A stretch of 7,475 nt of DNA. Source: RBG-16-64-43 sp964353865. Its GTDB lineage: Bacteria; Chloroflexota; Anaerolineae; Anaerolineales; RBG-16-64-43. The notes below the pieces were generated by a model, which made no database searches, was not told where the DNA came from, and saw nothing but the letters and a program-made list of their open reading frames with translations. This document shows, in pieces, positions 1-6,998 of the stretch. The stretch lies in NCBI GenBank assembly GCA_964353865.1, contig CAYGXJ010000015.1, positions 1 through 7,475 on the forward strand, written 5' to 3'. Every line of letters starts with the position of its first letter. Position 1 is the first letter of the stretch. The translations under genes and the position numbers were made by a program.

Positions 1-2
1 CC

Positions 3-803
3 TGGCTGGCCTACGACCTTCTGCTCACGCGGAGGCATACGCAACTGGCGATCTGGGCCGCGCGGAATCTCACACCCACCCCACCTGTGTGGGATGTGGC
101 CCTCTCCGCCGGCCTTTTGGGAGCTATGGCCGTCGTGGTCATCGCGCGGCGCGCGATGCGCCGTGGCCCGGCTGAGACCGCGAACCTGGACTCGCGATCC
201 TTCTTCGTCGTGTGGGCGATTTCGAACGCGCTGCTACTGTATGCACCGCTTGCATTACAGCGCCGGCTGATGATGGGCTGGTTCTTCCCGCTGGCGGGTC
301 TGGCCGTTCCACTGCTCGCCAAATGGATATGGCGGGCTCGCAAACCCTGGACGCGGATTGCGGCCAGCTTCGCCCTGCTCGTCCCGAGCAACGTGCTGCT
401 TCTCGCCGCGCTGGCCGGCGGCATCCTGCGCCGCGAGCCGGCGCTATTCCTCACCCAGGATGAGGCTGCGGCCCTGGCCTATTTGGCCGCGGCCTCCCCC
501 GCATCCCCTGTCGTTCTGGCGTCCCCGGGATTCGGTACGTTCATCCCCGGCTTCAGCGGGGCGCGTGTCATCTATGGCCATCCCATGGAAACGCCCGGCG
601 CACTCGAAGCCGAACGCGCGGTTGTCGAGTTCTACACGGCTGAAGATGCCGGGGCCCAAGAGGAATTCCTTCGGCGTTACGCGGTGGACTATGTCGTCTT
701 CGGCCCCCGCGAGCGGGCTCTGGGCGGCGCGCTTCACCTCTCGCTGGCCCCGGCGTTTCAAGCCGGCGAAATGACTGTGTTCTCGACGGCAGGCATGCCA
801 TGA
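3..803 (+). CDS. C-terminal part of a GT-C-like polytopic membrane protein (A1), 5' truncated by window edge
   Basis: The reading frame is open from the first full codon at base 3 to TGA at 801-803, giving 266 residues with no start visible; the GTG at 87 is an internal valine, since hydrophobic coding sequence continues upstream of it. The visible part has about four hydrophobic membrane segments in its first half (for example around residues 30-47, 70-84, 90-106 and 117-135), then a soluble C-terminal domain of about 125 residues. It aligns by eye with the second half of the gene at 2893-4545: both have a QRRL..G motif between membrane segments, then a predicted outer domain with a GH(P/G).ET motif and a DYV(V/I).GP motif near the end. 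That homology supports membership of a GT-C-like glycosyltransferase family, but the catalytic first loop lies outside the window, so activity cannot be judged. It contains no cysteine. Its stop overlaps the next start as ATGA, implying translational coupling. The specific function is unknown. Confidence 0.85.
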   Translation, partial: WLAYDLLLTRRHTQLAIWAARNLTPTPPVWDVALSAGLLGAMAVVVIARRAMRRGPAETANLDSRSFFVVWAISNALLLYAPLALQRRLMMGWFFPLAGLAVPLLAKWIWRARKPWTRIAASFALLVPSNVLLLAALAGGILRREPALFLTQDEAAALAYLAAASPASPVVLASPGFGTFIPGFSGARVIYGHPMETPGALEAERAVVEFYTAEDAGAQEEFLRRYAVDYVVFGPRERALGGALHLSLAPAFQAGEMTVFSTAGMP

Positions 804-2905
804 GGCCACTCACGCGCTGGTTGCCTGCCGTCTTGGCCATTGCGCCGCTGGCCTGGCTTCTGCCTCTTGCGCTCCATCTCACAGGCGTTCCTTTCCAGCC
901 GGGCAGCCAGTACACCGATCTCGCTGTGACCCACTGGCCCAATGCGCTGCTCATCAATCACGCGCTGCGTGATTGGCACCAGATCCCTTTGTGGAACCCA
1001 TACATTCTCGCCGGAACGCCGTTTGCCGCCAACCCATTGAGCGGGTTGTGGTATCCGCCTCTGTGGTTGGCAGCTTTCTTCCCCGGGCCGTTGACCTTCA
1101 ACCTGCTGCTGATCCTGCATGGCGCCTGGGCCGGCTTTGGCGCGTATCGATTGGCGCGAGAGGAGGGGCTCAGCTTTCCTGCGGCGCTCGCGGCCGGCTT
1201 GGTCTTCGGTGGCATGCCTAAGTTGGTGGCCCATGTGGCGGCGGGTCACGTCTCGCTGGTCATGGCCGTCGCGTGGACGGGTTGGCTGCTCGTGTTCGCG
1301 GGCCGCGCGGCAGCCAGCCGCCGCGCGTGCGACGCGGCCGCTGCCGGGCTCATCCTGGCAACCATCATTCTCGCCGACCCGCGCTGGACACTGCCGGCCG
1401 CGGCATTGGGCGTGGCCTATGGTTTGTGGCGCGGCGGTCGAGCCCTCGTGACCAAACGTGGTATTGGCATCGCCGCGATGGGCGCGCTCTTCGCGCTGGG
1501 CCTCAGCGCGGCGCTCACCGTGCCGCTGGTCGAGTTCGTCCGTCTCTCCTCGCGCGGCTCACTCCTGGCCGAGGAGTCACTTGCCCTCTCATTTCCGCCG
1601 CGCTACCTGCTCGGGTTGATCATTCCCCAGCCTGGAATCTCAGCCGAGTTCACCGTCTACTTCGGCTTGGCGGCGCTGGCACTGGCGGTGGCTGGCCTGG
1701 CTGTCCGGCGCGGCCGGGTGTTTTGGGCATGCGCGTTCATCGCCTCCGTGCTGATGGCGCTGGGGAGCTCGACGCCCCTCTATCCTTTCATTGTCCGCGT
1801 GATCCCCGGCCTCAACCTGCTGCGGGTTCCTTCGCGCTTCATGCTCGTTGCCGGGTTTGCCATGGCGATGCTCGCGGCGCGCGGCATCCAGGCGCTCAGC
1901 AGCGAATGGTCCGCGCGAATTGTCAAGTCGATGCGATTGGTGGCGGTTTCACTTCTGGCGGCGGGGGCAGTCATCCTCGTGGCGCAATCCACCCTGCACC
2001 TTCCGGGGCTCCTTGTGCGCGCCGGAGTGATGCTGACCCTGGTCGGGGCGGTCATCGGCCTGCGCAGCATTCCCGGGCTCAGGCGGGCGTGGCCCACGGC
2101 CGCGGTGCTTGTGCTGGTGGCGTTCGACCTGGCGTTGTATGATGCTACGCTGCTCGAGGTGCGGCCCGCGGCAAGGGTCGCCGAGCGCGGCGAGGCAGCC
2201 GCAGCCGAGTTGGCGCGCGATGCAAGTCTCTTCCGCGTGTATTCTCCCTCCTACAGCCTGCCGCAGCCGGCAGCGACGCTGCACCGAATTCAACTTGCTG
2301 ACGGCGTCGATCCGCTGCAGCTTGAATCCACAGTTGCGCGCGTGCTGGCCGCCGCCGGAATCCCGGATCAAGGCTACAGCGTGACGCTGCCTCCGTTTTC
2401 GGGAGGTGACCCCGCCCACGACAACGCCGGGGCACTCCCTTCGCCGTCGTTGCTCGGGCAAATGAATGTGGCATACGTCCTGTCGGAGTTCCCCATTGCG
2501 GTGGATGGGCTGCGCGCCGTCGGGCGTCCGGACCAGTCGTATCTGTACATCAATGAACAGGGGCTGCCCCGCGTGTGGGTGGCCGGCTCGGTCGATCGCT
2601 GGGAGAACCCCCTTGAAAACCGCCAGGCTCAGGTGTTGCGCTACACGGCCAACATCATCCAGATCCGCGCGGAGGGGCCGGGGCTGCTGGTCATGAGTGA
2701 GGCGGCCTACCCGGGCTGGTGGGTGAAGGTGGATGACCGTGAGGCAACGCTGCTCACCGCCGACGGTTGGATGCGCGCTGTCAACCTTGGGCCCGGCATG
2801 CATACGGTCCGCCTGACGTTCGCTCCCCTCAGTGTCTTTGTAGGTCTCGGCATCACACTTGTCAGCCTCCTCGCGTATGTGGGAGTGCGACGATGGGCCG
2901 CGTGA
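800..2905 (+). CDS. YfhO-like membrane protein, putative GT-C glycosyltransferase (B1)
   Basis: This is a complete 701-residue protein. The ATG at 800 overlaps the previous stop by four bases; a weak GGCAGG (788-793) lies six bases upstream. Residues 8-28 form the first membrane segment. The outer loop after it carries Asp40 (YTDLAV), PLWNP at 63-67, G.P..AN at 72-78 and YPP at 85-87, the pattern I know from YfhO-like proteins. About a dozen membrane segments follow to residue 445, including LGSSTPLYP at 321-329. A soluble domain spans roughly 450-670 and ends in the family signature YPGWWVKVD (637-645) and a MRAV..GPG.H.V pattern, followed by a last membrane helix at 677-697. In Bacillus subtilis, YfhO works with CsbB in lipoteichoic acid glycosylation, using an undecaprenyl-linked sugar; here donor and acceptor are unknown. 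Compared with B2, the loop after residue 276 is about 12 residues shorter and the soluble domain has no cysteine. Family assignment is firm, enzymatic role inferred. Confidence 0.9.
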   Translation: MRPLTRWLPAVLAIAPLAWLLPLALHLTGVPFQPGSQYTDLAVTHWPNALLINHALRDWHQIPLWNPYILAGTPFAANPLSGLWYPPLWLAAFFPGPLTFNLLLILHGAWAGFGAYRLAREEGLSFPAALAAGLVFGGMPKLVAHVAAGHVSLVMAVAWTGWLLVFAGRAAASRRACDAAAAGLILATIILADPRWTLPAAALGVAYGLWRGGRALVTKRGIGIAAMGALFALGLSAALTVPLVEFVRLSSRGSLLAEESLALSFPPRYLLGLIIPQPGISAEFTVYFGLAALALAVAGLAVRRGRVFWACAFIASVLMALGSSTPLYPFIVRVIPGLNLLRVPSRFMLVAGFAMAMLAARGIQALSSEWSARIVKSMRLVAVSLLAAGAVILVAQSTLHLPGLLVRAGVMLTLVGAVIGLRSIPGLRRAWPTAAVLVLVAFDLALYDATLLEVRPAARVAERGEAAAAELARDASLFRVYSPSYSLPQPAATLHRIQLADGVDPLQLESTVARVLAAAGIPDQGYSVTLPPFSGGDPAHDNAGALPSPSLLGQMNVAYVLSEFPIAVDGLRAVGRPDQSYLYINEQGLPRVWVAGSVDRWENPLENRQAQVLRYTANIIQIRAEGPGLLVMSEAAYPGWWVKVDDREATLLTADGWMRAVNLGPGMHTVRLTFAPLSVFVGLGITLVSLLAYVGVRRWAA
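2881..2885 (+). promoter_or_regulatory. Ribosome binding site for A2
   Basis: GGGAG lies seven bases before the ATG at 2893 and inside the end of the B1 coding sequence. It favours 2893 as the start of A2 over the longer frame opening at 2767. A GTG at 2902 that overlaps the B1 stop as GTGA is a second possible start, only three codons further in and with poorer spacing to this site. Confidence 0.5.
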
Positions 2906-4545
2906 CACGCTCCGAATGGCGCTGGGTGGCCGTGTTCACGGCGCTCGTCCTGGCCTTGAGCCTGCTGCCCTACGTTCTTGCGTACTCCGCCCAGGGCGGC
3001 GCGTGGCGCTTTAGCGGCTTCCTGCTGGCCGTTGAAGACGGCAACTCGTACATCGCCAAGATGCGCCTGGGCAGCGACGGCGCGTGGTTCTACCGCCTGG
3101 CCTATACGACCGAACCGCAGTCCGGCGCACTGGTGTATCTTCCCTACCTTGTTTTGGGCAAGTTGGCCGCGCGCCCTGCGTTGCACGAGCAGCTTATCGC
3201 GCTCTATCACCTGGCCAGGCTGGCCGCCTCCATCGCGCTGATCGCGGCCACCTATCTCTTTCTGGCGCGGTTCATCACCTCCATCCGTCTGCGCCGTTGG
3301 GGATTGGTGTTGGCGGTGCTTGGCGGCGGGTTGGGCTGGCTGGCTCTCACCATTGGCGGCGGCAACGGCCCGATGCCGCTGGAGTACTACTCGCCGGAGA
3401 GTTTCGGGTTTCTGGCGCTTTTCGCGCTGCCGCACCTTGCCGCGGCGCGCGCGTTGTTGCTCTTGGCGCTGCTCGCGTATCTCAACGGGGCCAGCGGCGC
3501 CGACGCACGCGGGGGATGGAAGGCCGGGCTAGCTCTGGCGGCACTGTGGTTCTTCCAACCGCTCAACGTGCCCCTGGCATGGGGCCTCATGGGACTAGCC
3601 TGGGGACTCACAACCGCCCGCAATCTTGCCTCGCGGCGGAGGCCCGCGCCGAGCCAGGGGGCGACTGCGATTACTGCGCGCGATGCATCAAGACGCGCGC
3701 TGCGGAGTCTCATGCCAGCGATCCTCGTCCCCGCACCATTCGTTGTGTATTCGCTGATCGCCTTTTCCACCAACCCGGCACTGCGCCAGTGGACGGCGCA
3801 GAACATCATCACTTCACCCACCGCGGTCGAGTACCTGCTCGGCTACGGCTTGCTGGCACCGTTTGCGCTGATCGGCCTGGTGCGGGCCGCGCGCTCGAAC
3901 GAGATTGGGGCCAACCTGCTCGTGGCGTGGGTGATCGCCATGCCTGTGCTCGTCTCGCTGCCGGTCAACCTTCAGCGCCGCCTAGCCGAGGGTGTGTGGG
4001 TGGCTCTTATTGCGCTCGCCATGAGCGCATTCGCGTCCTGGGACAAGGGGCGCGGCCTGCGCAAAGCCAACCTTGGATCGGCACTGCTGACCGCCCTCGC
4101 CTTGCCTTCAACCGTTCTGCTCTACGGCAGTGCGCTGCGGGCAGCGCTTCGTCCTGCCGATCCTGTTTTTATCCCGGCCGCCGAAGCTCGGGCCTTCGAA
4201 TGGCTTGACACTCATGCGGCGCCCGGCTCTATCGTGCTCGCTGACTTTCCCACCGGCAATGCCCTGCCGGCCTATGCCCAGGTTGTTCCATATATCGGCC
4301 ACGGTCCCGAAACACTTTACCTGGTCGCCAAGCGCCCCCCGGTCGAGCAGTTCTTTTCGGCCAACGCCTCACGCAGCGCGCGAATCGCCTTGCTCGCCAC
4401 GAGCGGCGCCGATTACGTTATCCTTGGCCCCGCCGATGCGCTGGCCGCGGCGCCCGGCGATTTGCTCACTTTGCCGGGTGTCGAATCTCGCTTTACCGAC
4501 GATGGCTGGCACGTTTTCGAGGTCCTGCCCGTTCTCCCGCCGTGA
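2893..4545 (+). CDS. GT-C-like polytopic membrane protein, putative glycosyltransferase (A2)
   Basis: This is a complete 550-residue protein, overlapping B1 by 13 bases. An open frame exists back to 2767, but the extra 42 residues hold five cysteines and no membrane segment while the rest of the protein has no cysteine, so they are shadow coding of B1. Membrane segment 1 is at about 10-31. The next loop contains an acidic pair in VEDGNSY (47-53), then AKM and WFYRLAYTTEP (65-75); placing acidic residues in the first outer loop is typical of GT-C enzymes. A second conserved-looking patch is EYYSPESFGF (164-173). About ten membrane segments run to residue 420, with a basic loop (RRR...) around 245-272 that should face the cytoplasm. 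Residues 425-550 form a soluble domain with GHGPET (469-474) and DYVILGP (507-513), matching A1. It probably transfers a sugar from a lipid carrier at the outer membrane face; this is inferred from architecture only. It could instead be a non-catalytic partner. Confidence 0.88.
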   Translation: MGRVTRSEWRWVAVFTALVLALSLLPYVLAYSAQGGAWRFSGFLLAVEDGNSYIAKMRLGSDGAWFYRLAYTTEPQSGALVYLPYLVLGKLAARPALHEQLIALYHLARLAASIALIAATYLFLARFITSIRLRRWGLVLAVLGGGLGWLALTIGGGNGPMPLEYYSPESFGFLALFALPHLAAARALLLLALLAYLNGASGADARGGWKAGLALAALWFFQPLNVPLAWGLMGLAWGLTTARNLASRRRPAPSQGATAITARDASRRALRSLMPAILVPAPFVVYSLIAFSTNPALRQWTAQNIITSPTAVEYLLGYGLLAPFALIGLVRAARSNEIGANLLVAWVIAMPVLVSLPVNLQRRLAEGVWVALIALAMSAFASWDKGRGLRKANLGSALLTALALPSTVLLYGSALRAALRPADPVFIPAAEARAFEWLDTHAAPGSIVLADFPTGNALPAYAQVVPYIGHGPETLYLVAKRPPVEQFFSANASRSARIALLATSGADYVILGPADALAAAPGDLLTLPGVESRFTDDGWHVFEVLPVLPP

Positions 4546-4646
4546 TGCGAATAGGGCGAGCCGCGTGACGGCTCTCACTCTCAGACGGCCATATCCCGAT
4601 TCGCTCTCGCGCGAACGATAGAGAAGGTGAGGTTGGCGCTCGAAAG
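4546..4646 (+). other. Intergenic gap between A2 and B2
   Basis: This 101-base stretch is the only real gap between genes in the window. It holds a perfect 6-bp hairpin (see 4558-4574) and a Shine-Dalgarno-like AGGTGA at 4625-4630. That site is 16 bases before the B2 start, which is longer than usual, yet no other in-frame start lies closer. I see no convincing -35/-10 promoter pair, though an internal promoter here would be the natural place for one. No small gene is evident; the open frame crossing the left part of the gap is a shadow of A2. Confidence 0.7.
4558..4574 (+). other. Short perfect hairpin, possible weak processing or attenuation site
   Basis: GAGCCG at 4558-4563 pairs with CGGCTC at 4569-4574 around the five-base loop CGTGA, 12 bases after the A2 stop. 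It is followed by TCACTCTC rather than a run of T, so it is not a standard Rho-independent terminator. It could mark an RNA processing point or be a chance inverted repeat in GC-rich DNA. Confidence 0.35.
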
Positions 4647-6998
4647 ATGACCCTCTCCCGCGTGCGAACCTGGTTCTCTCCAGCCTGGTGGCCGACGCTG
4701 ATCGTGCTAGCGGCCTCCTTGGTCATCCTGTGGCCGGCTATCGGCGGCGGCCAGGCTATCTTCTGGGGAGTGCCCTTGCTCCAATTCCAGCCGTGGCATC
4801 AGTTCGCCAAGACAACAGTCCTGGCCGGACACCTTCCGCTTTGGAATCCACTGGTCGGCATGGGCGCACCGCTCTTGGCCAACGCGCAATCCGCGCTCCT
4901 TTATCCGCCGAATTGGCTGCTGCTGGCCGTGCCGGTCGAGGTGGGCCACGTCTGGTTGATCATCTCCCATTGGGTGTTGGCAGGCGCCGGGATGAGCCGC
5001 CTCGCGCGGCGCCTCGGGCTCGGGTTGTTGGCCCAGTGCGTTGCCGCGCTCGCCTTCTCACTGTCCGGGTACGCCGTAGCACGCGGCGGTTTCCTCAGCT
5101 TGAACGCGGCGCTGGGCTGGGTCCCCTGGGTTATTTTGGCCGGCGATCGGCTGAGTGAGCCCCACGCGCGCCTGCGGCGCACGCTCTTGGCATTGGCTCT
5201 GGGGATGCAAATCCTGGCCGGCCATTGGCAGACGTGGTGGTACACGTGGCTGCTGCTCGCGGCGTGGGTCGCTGCACGTCACTTCCGCGACAACCGCCCC
5301 GTGCTCGCCGTGCTGCGCGGATGGTTTGATGTGGCGATTTCAACCGTGCTGGCGCTTGCGCTTGCCGCCGCCCAGGTTCTGCCCACCCTGGAGTACTTGC
5401 GCGCTTCACCGCGCGCTTCCGGCATTGACATCCAGACGGCGCTCACCTACTCGTTCTGGCCCTGGCGTCTGGCAGGTCTTATCGCGCCTGATCTCTTCGG
5501 CAACCCAGCGCGCGGTCTCTTCTGGGGCTATGCCAACTATTGGGAAGATGCAATCTACATTGGCCTGCTTCCCCTCGTGCTGAGCCTGGTTGCGCTCATC
5601 GCATGGCTTCGGCGTCGGCGCGAGGTGCAGGCCTCCTTGCCGCGCGTCCCATTCGGCCTGCTCGCCATCTGCATTCCCCTGGCACTGCTTCTCGCGCTGG
5701 GGGGCAACACGCCCGTCTTCCCCTGGCTCTACCGTTGGGTGCCGACGTTCGACTTGTTCCAGGCGCCGACGCGCATCATGCTGATCTTCGTATTTGCCCT
5801 GGCGCTGCTCGCAGGCGCCGGCGCCGAGCGCTGGGGTACGCCTAGCCCGAGCGTCAAGCGCTGGGCCTCGCGTGCTATCGCGGCCACGCTGGCCATCCTC
5901 TTGGCCGCGGGCATCGCGGCCCTCGCGCTCGATACGCAATCATCCTTCATTGCCTCGACGGTGCGCGCCGGGATCACCGCCCTGGCCTGCACGATTGTGT
6001 GGCGATTCGCGCGCATGCGGGCGGAACCTGCCGGGAGTGAGGCACAGGTTGCGAATCGGCCGGCACCCCTTGGCAGCCTGGCGCCAGCCGCAGCGGTCTT
6101 GCTCATTGCGGTGGACCTGGCGTATGCCGGCTACGGCCTTAACCCGACCACCGGCCGTGAGCTGTATCAGGTCCCCAATCCTTCCTCGGCCAAACTCGCG
6201 GCCGCCACCGGCGCGCACCGCTATTACATTCCGACCCAGGATGAGTACGCCGTGAAGTTCCAGCGCTTCTTCCGATTCGACACCTTCAACGCGGCCCAGG
6301 ATTGGACGGAGGTGCGCGCTCTGGGCCTGCCAAACACCGGCATGCTGGATGGCCTGGCCACGGCCGGCAATTTCGACCCGCTTCTCCCGGCGCGTTCCGT
6401 GGCGCTGTTGCAGGCGGTCGAAGCGCTACCAGCAGACCAACAGCTCAGGTTGTGGCGGGCGATGGATATCGGTGCGGCGGTTCGCGCCGGCCCGCAGACG
6501 GCGCGCGTAGAAGCACTGCTCAACGAGCCGCACCGCGCCTGGGGGGTTTGCCAAGCAACCTGGGCTCGTGGCGGCGAGGAGAGCCTGGCCTTGGTGCTCG
6601 ACCCGGGATTCGACCCGGCCGAGCAGGTGATCCTGGAAGTGGGGGCTGGCGAGGAGGGCGCACCCTGCTCGCTGCCACCCACGGTCACTATTCTCCCCGG
6701 GAGTGACTCCACTATCGTCGCGCTCGAGGCGAGTTTCCCGCAACCGGGATTCCTGGTGCTCGCCGATACCACCTACCCCGGCTGGGAGGCACATGTCGAT
6801 GGCGAAGTGGTACCGCTGCTGCAGGCCAACTTCTCATTCCGCGCGGTGCGCCTCGACCGCGGGGAGCACCACGTCGAATTCGTCTACCGGCCGATTTCGT
6901 TCGCAGCCGGCATGGCATTCTCTCTCCTGGCCTGGGCGGGTCTTGGGATCATCGCCGCCATCAAGATGCTCTCGCGGAGTAACACTCAAACATCATGA
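4647..6998 (+). CDS. YfhO-like membrane protein, putative GT-C glycosyltransferase or relative (B2)
   Basis: This is a complete 783-residue protein; ATG 4647 is the first start in frame after the gap. Membrane segment 1 is at about 14-33. The first outer loop has PLWNP (64-68), GMGAPLLAN (71-79) and YPP (86-88), matching B1 and YfhO relatives, but there is no Asp or Glu between residues 1 and 97, where B1 has Asp40. About a dozen membrane segments follow, with PDLFGNP (281-287), YWEDAIYIG (298-306), LGGNTP (351-356) and APTR (373-376) in the usual YfhO-like order. The soluble domain, about 495-750, includes LPNTGMLDG (561-569), FDPLLP (576-581) and the signature YPGWEAHVDG (710-719), then RAV..DRGEHHVEF and a last helix at 752-772. 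Two cysteines, 635 and 674, sit in this predicted outer domain and could form a disulphide; B1 has none there. Its stop overlaps gene 5 as ATGA. Family assignment is firm, but loss of the loop acid makes catalysis uncertain. Confidence 0.9.
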   Translation: MTLSRVRTWFSPAWWPTLIVLAASLVILWPAIGGGQAIFWGVPLLQFQPWHQFAKTTVLAGHLPLWNPLVGMGAPLLANAQSALLYPPNWLLLAVPVEVGHVWLIISHWVLAGAGMSRLARRLGLGLLAQCVAALAFSLSGYAVARGGFLSLNAALGWVPWVILAGDRLSEPHARLRRTLLALALGMQILAGHWQTWWYTWLLLAAWVAARHFRDNRPVLAVLRGWFDVAISTVLALALAAAQVLPTLEYLRASPRASGIDIQTALTYSFWPWRLAGLIAPDLFGNPARGLFWGYANYWEDAIYIGLLPLVLSLVALIAWLRRRREVQASLPRVPFGLLAICIPLALLLALGGNTPVFPWLYRWVPTFDLFQAPTRIMLIFVFALALLAGAGAERWGTPSPSVKRWASRAIAATLAILLAAGIAALALDTQSSFIASTVRAGITALACTIVWRFARMRAEPAGSEAQVANRPAPLGSLAPAAAVLLIAVDLAYAGYGLNPTTGRELYQVPNPSSAKLAAATGAHRYYIPTQDEYAVKFQRFFRFDTFNAAQDWTEVRALGLPNTGMLDGLATAGNFDPLLPARSVALLQAVEALPADQQLRLWRAMDIGAAVRAGPQTARVEALLNEPHRAWGVCQATWARGGEESLALVLDPGFDPAEQVILEVGAGEEGAPCSLPPTVTILPGSDSTIVALEASFPQPGFLVLADTTYPGWEAHVDGEVVPLLQANFSFRAVRLDRGEHHVEFVYRPISFAAGMAFSLLAWAGLGIIAAIKMLSRSNTQTS

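Noticed and set aside
2767..2892. 42-residue N-terminal extension of A2
   Set aside because: It overlaps the conserved B1 C-terminus by 126 bases, contains five cysteines against none in the rest of A2, and the GGGAG site fits the ATG at 2893.
1949..2908. 319-residue open frame on the minus strand opposite B1
   Set aside because: Its product is rich in Arg, Gln, His and Gly with no membrane segment or recognisable motif, and it lies entirely opposite a well-supported YfhO-like domain; long antisense frames are expected at this GC content.
3084..4208. 374-residue open frame on the plus strand, out of frame with A2
   Set aside because: Composition is Arg/Ala/Gly/His-rich and motif-free, while the overlapping A2 frame gives membrane segments and matches A1.
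4558..4574. Hairpin after A2 as an intrinsic terminator
   Set aside because: The stem is only six pairs and no T-run follows, so termination is not supported.
4607..4614. Palindrome TCGCGCGA as an operator
   Set aside because: Eight-base CG-rich palindromes are common by chance in this composition and no second copy or flanking symmetry was seen.
4130..4621. 163-residue plus-strand frame reaching into the A2-B2 gap as a possible extra gene
   Set aside because: Most of it lies over the A2 C-terminal domain that is conserved with A1; its own product is Arg/Pro/Ser-rich low-information sequence.
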